A stretch of DNA of 36,759 bases from Herbidospora galbida (GTDB lineage: Bacteria > Actinomycetota > Actinomycetes > Streptosporangiales > Streptosporangiaceae): assembly GCF_005233835.1 (NCBI RefSeq), contig NZ_SZQA01000056.1:1-36759 (forward strand). The letters run 5' to 3'. Positions within the stretch are counted from its first letter, which is position 1, and every line of letters starts with the position of its first letter. Under the pieces are notes generated by a model. The model saw nothing but the letters and a program-made list of their open reading frames with translations, did not search any database and had not been told where the DNA came from. Of the stretch, positions 8,601 through 15,631 are shown piece after piece. The position numbers and the translations under genes are program-made.

Positions 8601-10688
8601 GGGTGTGGTCTCCAAGACCGTCGGCGGCGCCGTGTCCGGTGCGCCGGTGGTGAAACTCCAGGTATGCGGCGCGGCCATGGGGTTGCCCTGGAGGTCTTTG
8701 GCCCCCGAGACGGTCGCGGTATAGACGGTGTCACCGAGGAGGTTCTGCGCGGGGGTGAAGACGACCAGGCCTTCATCGTCCATCACCTGCTCCCCGAGGA
8801 CCTCGCCACCGTCTGGGGCGGTGAGCGTGAGGCGTGTGTCCGTCACCGACTCGGTGAACTGCGCGACCACCCGGGCGTCGACCGGCACCCCGGTGGCGTC
8901 CGCGACAGGGTCGGTCGAGCCGACCGCCGGTGGCGACGAGTCATCCTCAGGCGTGGGGATGGCAGACTCCGTGGGCCACGGTGCAGGCTCCGGCTCCTGA
9001 GTGAGGTCCTCGTCCGGCAACGGTTGCAGGGCGTCACTCTCGACGTCGTACGGGTCGTCGAGAGCGCTGGCCGCGTTCACCTCCTCGGTTGTCCGGCCGA
9101 CCACGCCCGGAACGTCCTCGTAGCCGGTGATCTGGTTGGCCAGCGCCTCCTCGTAGGTGGGCATGTGATCCAGCATCTTGTTGGAACCCATCCACACGCT
9201 CACGTAGTTGGTCACCGGAGGCACGTACTCGATGAACAGCACGGGGGCGTGGTCAGGGACTGTGCGATCCCAGGCACCGCCCTCCTTGGAGCGGTACTGG
9301 CGCCAGTTGATGGTCGCCGTCTCCGAGGCGCCCATGAGCACCAGGCCGTGATCGGGCTCGCCGTCCGCCCAGCCCTGCACGATCGACTCGATGGAGTACC
9401 AGAGTTCGGCGCCACCCGGGCAGCCGGCCGTGTCGCTGTAGGCGCCCTTGTTGCCGACCTGCCCGCTGGTCGTCCACGACGGCTGGTTGTTCCAGGACAA
9501 CGTGCCGGCATCCCACGCGGAGGTCAGCTTACGAGCCACGATGCCGTTGCTAAGCTCCGAGCCGCAGTTCTTCGAATACTGGGCGGGATCGGCGCCGGAC
9601 CTGTAGTTCCAGATGATGAGATCGGCGTTCTGGATTGTGGCCCCGGCCAGCGGCTTGGAGACAATGTAACGCAGGTAGACGCGGGCGATGTCGGCGCTGG
9701 TCTTGGTGGTTCCGGCGCGCAGCCAGGTGTCCGTCAGATGGTTGTTGTACGGCTCGTTCTTGCTCACCCACGCGTCGTTCTCAAGCCCTGCCCCCACAAT
9801 CTCGCCAGCGGCGCTCATCGTCACCGGGTAAGTCAGGGACGGGTCGGCGAGGAACGCCGGATCGGGCTTCAGCACCAGGGTGGGCGTACCGTCCGCAGTC
9901 TCGACGCTGGTGTCCACCTTGGCGCTACGACCGCTGTCGGGGGCGCGCTCGGCCGCTGCGTCGACGGCGTGGACAACGATGTCGGTGGTTGCGGGGAGGC
10001 CGTCGCCCGCCAGCAACTGGGGTGCGCCGGTCTTGGCTTTGCCGTACTTCATGCCCCGGGGCACGGTGAGCGGGAGTTTGACGATCAGGGGCGCGGAAGG
10101 CCGTTCGCGGATCACCACGCTCTGGGTGAAGCCGTTGGCCTGCGCTGTGGCGACGAGATCGACGCCAGGTGCTACAGCGTTGGGGTAGGTCGCTCGGTCA
10201 CCCTCGACCAGGGGGCGGGGAAGACTCTTCCCCCAGCCGAATCCGCTGGTTCCGTGCACGCCGCTTGCTGATACGAGCGATCTGCCGCTGGCGCCGCCGA
10301 ATACGACTGGGAGCTTGGTCCGGGCAGCTCGCAGAGCGCCGCCCTCTTCGACGATCTTGGTGTCGATCGGCTGCCAAGAGCCGGTTTTCGGATCTTTCAG
10401 CTGAATCGGCCCGGGATGGACTTCAGCCTGGAGGGTTTTCCCGTCCGGCGAGGCCCACACCTTCATGGTCTCGGTGAACTGTTCGGGAACCTCCACGCGC
10501 TGCCTGGTCCGGCCCGCACGCTCCCAGGCGCTCTTGAGGGCCGGGTCGGAGGCGGCTGCTGGTGGGGATCCTGCGGATGTGAGCGAAGGTTCGGCGAACG
10601 CGGGCGCGACCGTCAGGGACACGGGTACAAATACGGCGAGAGCGGCCGCGATCAACCGTGGACGACGGAATCTTACTAATATGGGCAC
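5691..10688 (-). CDS. Secreted multidomain protein with C-terminal NucA/NucB-type DNase domain
   Basis: The protein has 1,665 residues and a GTG start. A signal peptide (residues 1-32: basic start, hydrophobic AALAVFVPVSLTV, then APAFA) indicates export. Order: N-terminal domain typical of actinobacterial RHS/DNRLRE proteins (about 60-290); DNRLRE-type beta domain (about 300-490); two Big_5-like Ig domains (about 585-785, each ending in W-[SN]-F-T-T); a Pro-Thr repeat; a second DNRLRE domain (about 808-1000); a second Pro-Thr linker; a third Big_5 domain (about 1015-1112); an FN3-like region (to about 1250); and a C-terminal effector region. The last 115 residues contain Q-C-D-E-Y-P-M-A-T-T-x-E-G-A and end I-L-D-G-D-P-F-W-V, matching NucA/NucB nucleases, whose C-D-E-Y-P-F motif holds catalytic acids. 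Likely role: extracellular DNase or polymorphic-toxin-like nuclease. Its target is unknown. Confidence 0.85.
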   Translation of the reverse strand: MPILVRFRRPRLIAAALAVFVPVSLTVAPAFAEPSLTSAGSPPAAASDPALKSAWERAGRTRQRVEVPEQFTETMKVWASPDGKTLQAEVHPGPIQLKDPKTGSWQPIDTKIVEEGGALRAARTKLPVVFGGASGRSLVSASGVHGTSGFGWGKSLPRPLVEGDRATYPNAVAPGVDLVATAQANGFTQSVVIRERPSAPLIVKLPLTVPRGMKYGKAKTGAPQLLAGDGLPATTDIVVHAVDAAAERAPDSGRSAKVDTSVETADGTPTLVLKPDPAFLADPSLTYPVTMSAAGEIVGAGLENDAWVSKNEPYNNHLTDTWLRAGTTKTSADIARVYLRYIVSKPLAGATIQNADLIIWNYRSGADPAQYSKNCGSELSNGIVARKLTSAWDAGTLSWNNQPSWTTSGQVGNKGAYSDTAGCPGGAELWYSIESIVQGWADGEPDHGLVLMGASETATINWRQYRSKEGGAWDRTVPDHAPVLFIEYVPPVTNYVSVWMGSNKMLDHMPTYEEALANQITGYEDVPGVVGRTTEEVNAASALDDPYDVESDALQPLPDEDLTQEPEPAPWPTESAIPTPEDDSSPPAVGSTDPVADATGVPVDARVVAQFTESVTDTRLTLTAPDGGEVLGEQVMDDEGLVVFTPAQNLLGDTVYTATVSGAKDLQGNPMAAPHTWSFTTGAPDTAPPTVLETTPARDATGVSAATPIAAVFSEPVFDAQVTVRSAAGEPVAGTSDTAEANTLTFTPAAPLAPETTFLVEIAGGKDFAGNVMTAHSWNFTTASATPEPTPTPTPTPTPTPTPPAEHTISLPLQADTWLDNQGTTGSGDEVLWAGVYGPSSLRTIERSYLTFNTSVLAGKTITDAKLRLRNAEDASYGCGNSQSGLKVQQVTSTWNIGSLRWSNQPSATTTGEAVAKDPSSCTNNNFPPSGVTWTWAVTDIVRAWASGQANNGLLLRSVNEAGTAPEYDRGFHSSEMSDDPDPQPPVLQVTYTDGGGGSTPTPTPTPTGGSDTTRPTIVKVEPADGASNVSSSARIKVTFSEPVTNVGFSLLDIFGESEVSGTATMSAGNTVLTFTPAWPLDFFYWATVEGARDAAGNTLAAPYEWSFMVGSMFLQGRAEADVAGLDDVAPTVDKAWTRTTKTGDIARTPTTTPDLMVKASDPLKRPATVQVEIGHDPTSPEQGKGLIWQGATQDVPAGSVAVVRVPRGKLFPGWKTRWRARSTAGGETGAWTGWQSLSVAPAEAQAKTMAAATTTAQFPYGYPDLQSGHPTTEWCEKEQFRLVPNRPNGAVGYTRPYFFCYSQWLMLPIYKETIDRSGKKTTTDVGLFQFSATNVIHTYVGYSGGTEAIPDHFGTPSNGTGPRDMKAWIKISQPLWMDTDGDIMTSPPNTTVKAVIPAAPSAGRPAGECQELNPKTDAARTRTIASWKTDPYEEFAFRSAGGADQDKTATCSLRPYIKVASDIAKFPINTVPLYQPEITPDVFCDTSPAIGRYKGGCRLKHARMIWTIKRTDPYIGQVTKHIWQAFYQPETTRPKVDNKVVPGNADLLPPRNAKPTDPRAFPLHRAARYKKGTLPPKYMDVPSKNENRKTTLCNLWWTAAERAGDTQCDEYPMATTHEGAAFAGDNVSVKPVARLHNRDHGIALNLFYERFRILDGDPFWVRVK
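7667..7693 (+). repeat. GGGGGT tandem repeat in a Pro-Thr linker, G-quadruplex-like
   Basis: Four runs of five G separated by single T bases lie on the + strand, the template strand of the nuclease gene. They encode the second Pro-Thr linker. The pattern satisfies a four-tract G-quadruplex motif. Hexamer units can also change copy number in frame. Confidence 0.6.
8280..8335 (+). repeat. GGAGTTGGCGTC-type tandem repeat coding the first Pro-Thr linker
   Basis: Degenerate hexamer/12-mer units (GGCGTC, GGAGTT, GGAGTG) encode alternating Pro-Thr residues between the second Ig-like domain and the second DNRLRE domain. The units are in frame, so length changes would alter only the linker. Confidence 0.6.
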
Positions 10689-10694
10689 TTACGT

Positions 10695-11207
10695 CTACAA
10701 TCGGGAGGCAAGCGGACAGAATGAGACATTTTTACTGGCAACATAACTAACATTCAAGTTCGTCCGAAATGTTCGCCTGCTCGTCCCTGCCTGTTGGCCT
10801 CCAGCACGCACCGCGCCCCCGCACCCCCAGTCGGTGACGCGGCGTTCGGTGGCGTCGTGGGTGGTGTGCGCGGTGCTGATCTCCTGATGGTGCTGGCGGC
10901 GGAACGCCAGGGTCAGGGTGATGCCCGCGCCCACGGCCGCGCCGGCGGCCAGGGCGGTGCGCAGCATCTCACCGCGGGCACCACCTGCCACAGGTTGCCC
11001 CGCCGGAGCGGGAATCGAAGGTGCTTGAGCGGCCAGATCGGCCAGTAGCCACCACAGGGTGCCACCCACCGCGCCGCCGACCAGGAGCACCGCGAGGGTG
11101 ATCCACCAGGCCGCCGCACGCGCAGTCCGCAGTACAGGTGGTGGAACAGCCGCGGGAACAGCAGAAGCCCGAGAAGCGCGACGGCCAAATGGGCGCGGTA
11201 ACGGCAT
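10695..11207 (-). pseudogene. Truncated N-terminus of a pentapeptide-repeat membrane protein
   Basis: From the ATG at 11207 the frame gives two hydrophobic segments (WWITLAVLLVGGAVGGTLWW and TALAAGAAVGAGITLTLAF). Then comes F-R-R-Q-H-H-Q-E, and then H-D-A-T-E-R-R-V-T-D. In actinobacterial pentapeptide-repeat proteins this lead-in continues into L-Y-x-K-A-V-E-Q-L-G-S and the repeats. Here the homology stops at V-T-D (about 10836), and the rest (WGCGGAVRAGGQQ onward) is unrelated. No pentapeptide repeats remain. The end lies next to the promoter region of the nuclease gene, so a deletion or insertion joined the two. Confidence 0.65.
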
Positions 11208-11845
11208 GGCTCCATTTCAGCCGTCCGCCCGGCTGTGTGGGGTCGTCGTCACCGGACCGTCCTCATACCGCGAGCTCATAACAGAGCGCCGGTCGCGAGG
11301 CTGGTTCGCTATGCCGCGATCCGAAAGTCGGCCGCGGCGAAGAGGGCATCAGGTCCTCGCAGCGTGGCGGCGCCGACCCGTGGCCGCGGCGGCGAAGGCC
11401 TTCGGACCCATTCGCGAGCACGGGCGTAGCAGGCCGGACTCATGAAGACGTCACTGTCCAGGCCCGCAGGAGCGGGCTACGCTATCAACTACCTCAGCGC
11501 CGGTATCAACTGGCTATCAGATGCAGTTGCGCGCTATCAGGTAGACCGCTCCCAGACAACTTGTCTGGCGCCGCCAAAGATGACAGTGGCCGACGCTGTG
11601 ACCTGCACATTGTCAGATGGCACTCCGTAGCCACAGGCTGGGTGCGTCATCGAGACATTGGCACTAGCAAATGATCTTGCTCGGCAACGCCCAGGACTCC
11701 CCACGTTGCGCCCTCAGAGCTTCCCGACGAGCCGCTTGCTCTTCATACGAGGACGAGGCGGCCACCGCTTCCCTCCCACGTTTGGTTACGATCGCCCACC
11801 GCAAACCGATAGACCCACAGGCGTGCCGTCACGGCGAGACGCCCG
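11208..11845 (+). other. 638 bp without a clear gene, holding a motif array
   Basis: No ORF here looks coding. From 11470 to 11670 the sequence is unusually AT-rich and repetitive. CTATCA or GTATCA occurs at about 11481, 11502, 11513 and 11534; TGACAG at 11581; TGTCAG at 11611. A 17-bp palindrome, CCAGACAACTTGTCTGG, lies at 11552-11568. The array lies 180-375 bp upstream of the NACHT gene and may be its control region or a relic of a replication or recombination site. Confidence 0.45.
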
Positions 11846-14800
11846 ATGGGCTCCAGAGCGGACGTGAACAGCAGGACGGACAGCGGGAGTGGGCGGGTGA
11901 GCCGACCAGACGGGGTCGAGTCGTCGTTGCCGCCGCCCGGCTCCGAGGCCGCGACCGACCGGCAGATCGCGGCCGCCCAGGACGGTGCGCGCCGTTGGAT
12001 CCGTGACGCTGCGGCGCGGGGTGTGGCGTGGGCGAGCCCGCGGGCGATGCTGGTCGGGCTGTCCGCCAGTGCGCTGCTCCCGATCGCGGTCGCCGAGCCG
12101 GGTCTGGTGGCAGTGGTGGCCGGGCTGAACGTGGCGGGCTCGCTCGGAGCCAACGTGCTGGCCACCTTGATCAGCGACTCCCTGGATGCCGCCCGCACCC
12201 GCACCCGCAGACGCCCCTCGACCGGCACTGCCCCGGCAGGGCCCGGAACCGAGACCGGCCCCGATGGCGCCACCGAGCCGGAGACGGCTGACCGCGCGAG
12301 TGATACGGCCTTCGCCGAGCAGGTGCGCATCGAGCTCGCCGAGCGGTTCGAGCGGGTGCTGGCTGCCCAGAATCAGCAGGCCGAGGCACTGGCCGTTACG
12401 CTGGCGCTGATCCTGGAACGGGTCGACGCGACCGCCGTGGTGATCGGTGAGGTCGTCTCCGCCGGTCAGCATGAGCTCCTGCGCGAATTGATGGCAGGGT
12501 TCGCCGGGCTCGGCGGCCAGGTGGCGGGGCTGGGCCCGCTCATGCACGACCTGGAACACGCGGTCACGCAGGTCCGGCAGAGCCTTGCGCGGCAGGAGGC
12601 TCGGCATCGCTCTGGTCGCGCCGAGCAGCAGATGATGCTCGAGCTGCTGCTGGAGTCCCGCCGGCAACTGGCTCAGTTGGTCGATCGGCTGCCTGAAACG
12701 GAACCCCATGCGGGACCATCCCCGGACCGCGGTCCCGTGGGCGGGCCGTGGCAAGCGGTCAATGATCCGCCGCGGCTGCGCGCCTATCTCGACGTTGCGA
12801 TTCGCGCGGCTGCTGAGCATCCCTTTCCCGGCGTCGTCCCCGGGTCCGGCCGTCCGCCGCTCGCGGAGGTCTACATCCGGCAGCGGGCGCGGGCGTCGGG
12901 CGAGTTCGGGTCGCGGCTGCCCGCCGAGGAGATCTTCGACCAGGACGGCGATTGCCTGCTGGTCGGCGGTCCCGGCGCGGGAAAGTCGAGCCTGCTGCGC
13001 ACGGGGCTGGCCGACCTGGCGGCCAGGGACGGCGCGACCGCCATGCCCGTTTTGGTGTCCGCCGCCGACCTGGCCGGGACTGACCCGCTGCCGCGGGCGC
13101 TGGCCCGGTCGGTGGAGGCGGCGCTGGGACCGGCGGGGCTGACGGTCGAGATCGAGGCGGGCTTGTTCCGGCAGCCGCCGATGCTGGGCGTGCGGTGGCT
13201 GGTCCTCGTCGACGGCTTAGATGAGATCGCCGACCCGGCCGGGCGGCGTGCGGTCCTGGCGAAGATCGCCGGCGTGCGGGCGGCGGTTCCGGAGCCGCCG
13301 TACCGATTCCTTGTGGCCACGCGGCCGCTGCCGGAGGAGGAGCTCGCCGACTTCAGCGAAGGCCTGCGGTATGACCTGCTGCCCTTCGACCCCGGCCAAT
13401 TGTCGGCCTTCGCCCGGAGCTGGTTCGGTGTCCTGGGCGTACCCGACCCTGGGGACGCGGCTGTACGGTTCGCCGAGCGGGTGCAACGAGCGCCGCTACG
13501 CGAGCTGTCTCGCGTTCCGCTGATGGCCACCATGCTGTGCCAGCTGTACGCCCACAACCCCGACCGCCCAGCGCCCTCGGGGCTGTACGGCATCTACGAG
13601 GAGTTCGTGGCGCTGCTGCGCGACCGCCAATACACACCCGGTGCGGGCGGCGTGATGGAACAGCTGCGCACGGCCATGGACAGGTACGGCCCAGCCGCCG
13701 TGGACGCGGGGATGGCACTGCACCTGGAGCTGTTCGAGCTGCTCCCATGGCTGGCCTGGACCCGGCGCTCCGGCGGGGCACGCCCGGCGGCGGCCGCGCT
13801 GCTGGAGCGGGCGAACTCCGCGCGCCCCACCCACGTGCCGCCCGCCCGGTGGAGCGCCCTGGCCGAGGGCCTCCTTCGGCGGACCGGTGTCCTGGTCGAG
13901 GCGGGCGGTGACGTCGACTTCCTGCACCAGACGCTCGGCGACTACCTGACCGCCCGGCACCTGCGCGAGGACGCCGAACTCGCCGCCCAGGCCGTCCGGG
14001 ACCTGCCCAGGGCGCCGTTCCTCGACTCGATGACCGCCTTCGTGTGCGCGGCGCTGCATGGGCGCGAGGATGTGGAGCGCGCGCTGCTCCTGCTGGCCTC
14101 GGGCGCACGCTGGCCCATGGCGCGCTCACGGCTGCTCGGCGGCCCGGAGATCATCGCCGAGCTGGCCGCTCAAGGAATACCGCTGTCGGCGAAGGTCCGC
14201 AAGAAGGCGGGCAACCGGCTGGCCGCAGCGGCCGCCGATCGGAAGTCCACGCCGTTCAACCGGCGCTGGGCGGCCGAACAGCTGGCCGCGCTCGGTGACA
14301 TCCGCGCCGCCGAACTGCTAGCTGGGCAGCCCAGCCACAGGACGAACCACGGCACTGAGCGGGTGAACCTGGCGCGACGACTGGCCGAGCAGGGAGACCC
14401 ACGCGGCATGGACCTGCTGGCGGCGCTGGTTGCCGACACCTCACTGGCTGAGACCCAAGATCGGATCTTGGCGGCCCGGCACCTCGTCGAACTCGGCGAC
14501 CCGCGCGCGGGCGACGTCCTGGCCGCGCTGACCGCCGACCAAAACCTGAGCGACGCCGACCCATACGAGAGCGGACCGGACAACACACCCGAGGGAACCT
14601 TCCGTCTCCAGGCGGCGACAACCCTGATCAAATTCGACCGGCTGCGCGGAATCGACACGCTGATGTCACTGGCCGAGTCCACCGACCCGGACGACACGGT
14701 ACGGGTGGCGGCGGCGCGCGCCGTCGTCACCGCCGGAGACCCGCGAGGCGCTCAGGTCCTGGTGGCCATGGCCGACGGCACCGCCCCGTACTCCGGATGG

Positions 14801-15415
14801 GGGACAAACGAGGGATTGCGACTTGCGGCGGCCACGGCGTTGATGGAGCTTGGAGACGAGCGTGCCGCCGGCCTCCTGGGCGCGCTCGCCCTCGGGCCGA
14901 GCCACGACCCGAGCATGCGCGTCCCCGCCGCCGCCTTACTGACCCGGCTGGGCGATGTCCGCGGCACGGCGGTGACGGCCGCCCTGGCCGTCGACGAGCG
15001 GGTGCCGGCCTATCTCCGTATTCGGGCGGCGAATGACCTTGTGAGCATCGCAGACCCCCGCGGCGAGACGGCGCTCACCGCCATGGCCGCCGATGAGCGG
15101 CTCAGCTGGGACGACCGCATCCCCGCGGCGCAGGCATTAGCCGATTCGGGTGAGGCCGCAGGCCGCGACCTTCTGGCCGGCTTCGCCACCGATCCGGCGA
15201 CCGACGCGCTTCACCGCCGACGGGCCGCCCGAGTCCTGATGACACACGGCGACGATCGGGGACAGGAAGCGTTGCAGGCCATGGCCGCCGACCCGCTGCT
15301 GGCCAACGAGCAGCGCGTAGCGGCAGCCAGAGACATCAGGGCGGCCACCCGGGAGACAACCCGAGGACACCCGCGCCGGGGCAGGTATCGGCCCCGGCCG
15401 CCCGACCGCAGGTGA
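11846..15415 (+). CDS. STAND NTPase: two-helix N-module, NACHT, HEAT repeats
   Basis: The protein has up to 1,189 residues. ATG 11846 opens the frame, but GTG 11897, 7 bases after GGGAG, is a good alternative and skips a low-complexity start. Residues about 66-115 form a Gly/Ala-rich hydrophobic hairpin (GLSASALLPIAV to GANVLATLISDSLD). Residues about 155-280 are helical or coiled-coil. The NACHT domain has Walker A GGPGAGKSS (374-382) and Walker B L-V-L-V-D-G-L-D-E (452-460), followed by winged-helix-like D-F-L-H-Q-T-L-G-D-Y-L-T-A-R. From about 800 onward are HEAT-type repeats of 30-40 residues (L-x-x-L-G-D-x-R-A-x-x-L-L-A-A-L). Likely role: an NLR-like conflict sensor in which HEAT repeats recognise a trigger, NACHT oligomerises and the membrane-like module acts. 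The N-module is homologous to that of the WD40 gene at 19473. The reading frame is intact. Confidence 0.85.
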   Translation: MGSRADVNSRTDSGSGRVSRPDGVESSLPPPGSEAATDRQIAAAQDGARRWIRDAAARGVAWASPRAMLVGLSASALLPIAVAEPGLVAVVAGLNVAGSLGANVLATLISDSLDAARTRTRRRPSTGTAPAGPGTETGPDGATEPETADRASDTAFAEQVRIELAERFERVLAAQNQQAEALAVTLALILERVDATAVVIGEVVSAGQHELLRELMAGFAGLGGQVAGLGPLMHDLEHAVTQVRQSLARQEARHRSGRAEQQMMLELLLESRRQLAQLVDRLPETEPHAGPSPDRGPVGGPWQAVNDPPRLRAYLDVAIRAAAEHPFPGVVPGSGRPPLAEVYIRQRARASGEFGSRLPAEEIFDQDGDCLLVGGPGAGKSSLLRTGLADLAARDGATAMPVLVSAADLAGTDPLPRALARSVEAALGPAGLTVEIEAGLFRQPPMLGVRWLVLVDGLDEIADPAGRRAVLAKIAGVRAAVPEPPYRFLVATRPLPEEELADFSEGLRYDLLPFDPGQLSAFARSWFGVLGVPDPGDAAVRFAERVQRAPLRELSRVPLMATMLCQLYAHNPDRPAPSGLYGIYEEFVALLRDRQYTPGAGGVMEQLRTAMDRYGPAAVDAGMALHLELFELLPWLAWTRRSGGARPAAAALLERANSARPTHVPPARWSALAEGLLRRTGVLVEAGGDVDFLHQTLGDYLTARHLREDAELAAQAVRDLPRAPFLDSMTAFVCAALHGREDVERALLLLASGARWPMARSRLLGGPEIIAELAAQGIPLSAKVRKKAGNRLAAAAADRKSTPFNRRWAAEQLAALGDIRAAELLAGQPSHRTNHGTERVNLARRLAEQGDPRGMDLLAALVADTSLAETQDRILAARHLVELGDPRAGDVLAALTADQNLSDADPYESGPDNTPEGTFRLQAATTLIKFDRLRGIDTLMSLAESTDPDDTVRVAAARAVVTAGDPRGAQVLVAMADGTAPYSGWGTNEGLRLAAATALMELGDERAAGLLGALALGPSHDPSMRVPAAALLTRLGDVRGTAVTAALAVDERVPAYLRIRAANDLVSIADPRGETALTAMAADERLSWDDRIPAAQALADSGEAAGRDLLAGFATDPATDALHRRRAARVLMTHGDDRGQEALQAMAADPLLANEQRVAAARDIRAATRETTRGHPRRGRYRPRPPDRR

Positions 15416-15451
15416 CGGCACAGAGATCCCACGCTGAGGCAGGTACACCGG

Positions 15452-15545
15452 CCGGTGCCCCTACTGCGCGCCTTCCTCCCCGTCATCGCCGCCTTGCCGA
15501 GCTGCTCGGCGACGGCTGGCGGCCGTCGGCGAAGGCTCCCGTAAC
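15452..15545 (+). repeat. Dispersed repeat copy B
   Basis: It begins about 35 bp after the NACHT-HEAT stop codon. CTACTGCGCGCCTTCCTCCC and the following bases align with copy A (CTGTTACGCGCTTTCCTTTC) and both end in GGCGAAGGC..CGTAAC. A one-base loss near 15515 relative to A breaks the coding-like frame: LLRAFLPVIAAL then changes frame. Confidence 0.5.
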
Positions 15546-15587
15546 GTTCGGTACGGCTGGGCGGCGAACAACGCTTCACACCACTCC

Positions 15588-15607
15588 CGACCTCGGCAAC
15601 GAGGTCG
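15588..15607 (-). terminator. Stem-loop downstream of the NB-ARC/TPR gene
   Basis: An 8-bp perfect stem, CGACCTCG and CGAGGTCG with a 4-base loop, lies 25 bp after the TGA at 15632. No T-tract is present. Its placement between convergent genes fits a terminator. Confidence 0.45.
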
Positions 15608-15631
15608 CTATCAGGCACGGAGCCTCCCAAG

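Noticed and set aside
8361-10271. Plus-strand 636-codon ORF
   Set aside because: It is the antisense shadow of the secreted nuclease gene, very rich in Arg and Gly with no domain pattern.
5691-10688. RHS/YD-repeat toxin assignment for the secreted protein
   Set aside because: The N-terminal domain is like that of RHS proteins, but no YD repeats or RHS core are present. The body is DNRLRE and Ig-like domains.
11430-11630. 62-codon plus-strand ORF from 11442
   Set aside because: It overlaps the TRTCA motif array and has poor codon bias. The region looks regulatory or vestigial.
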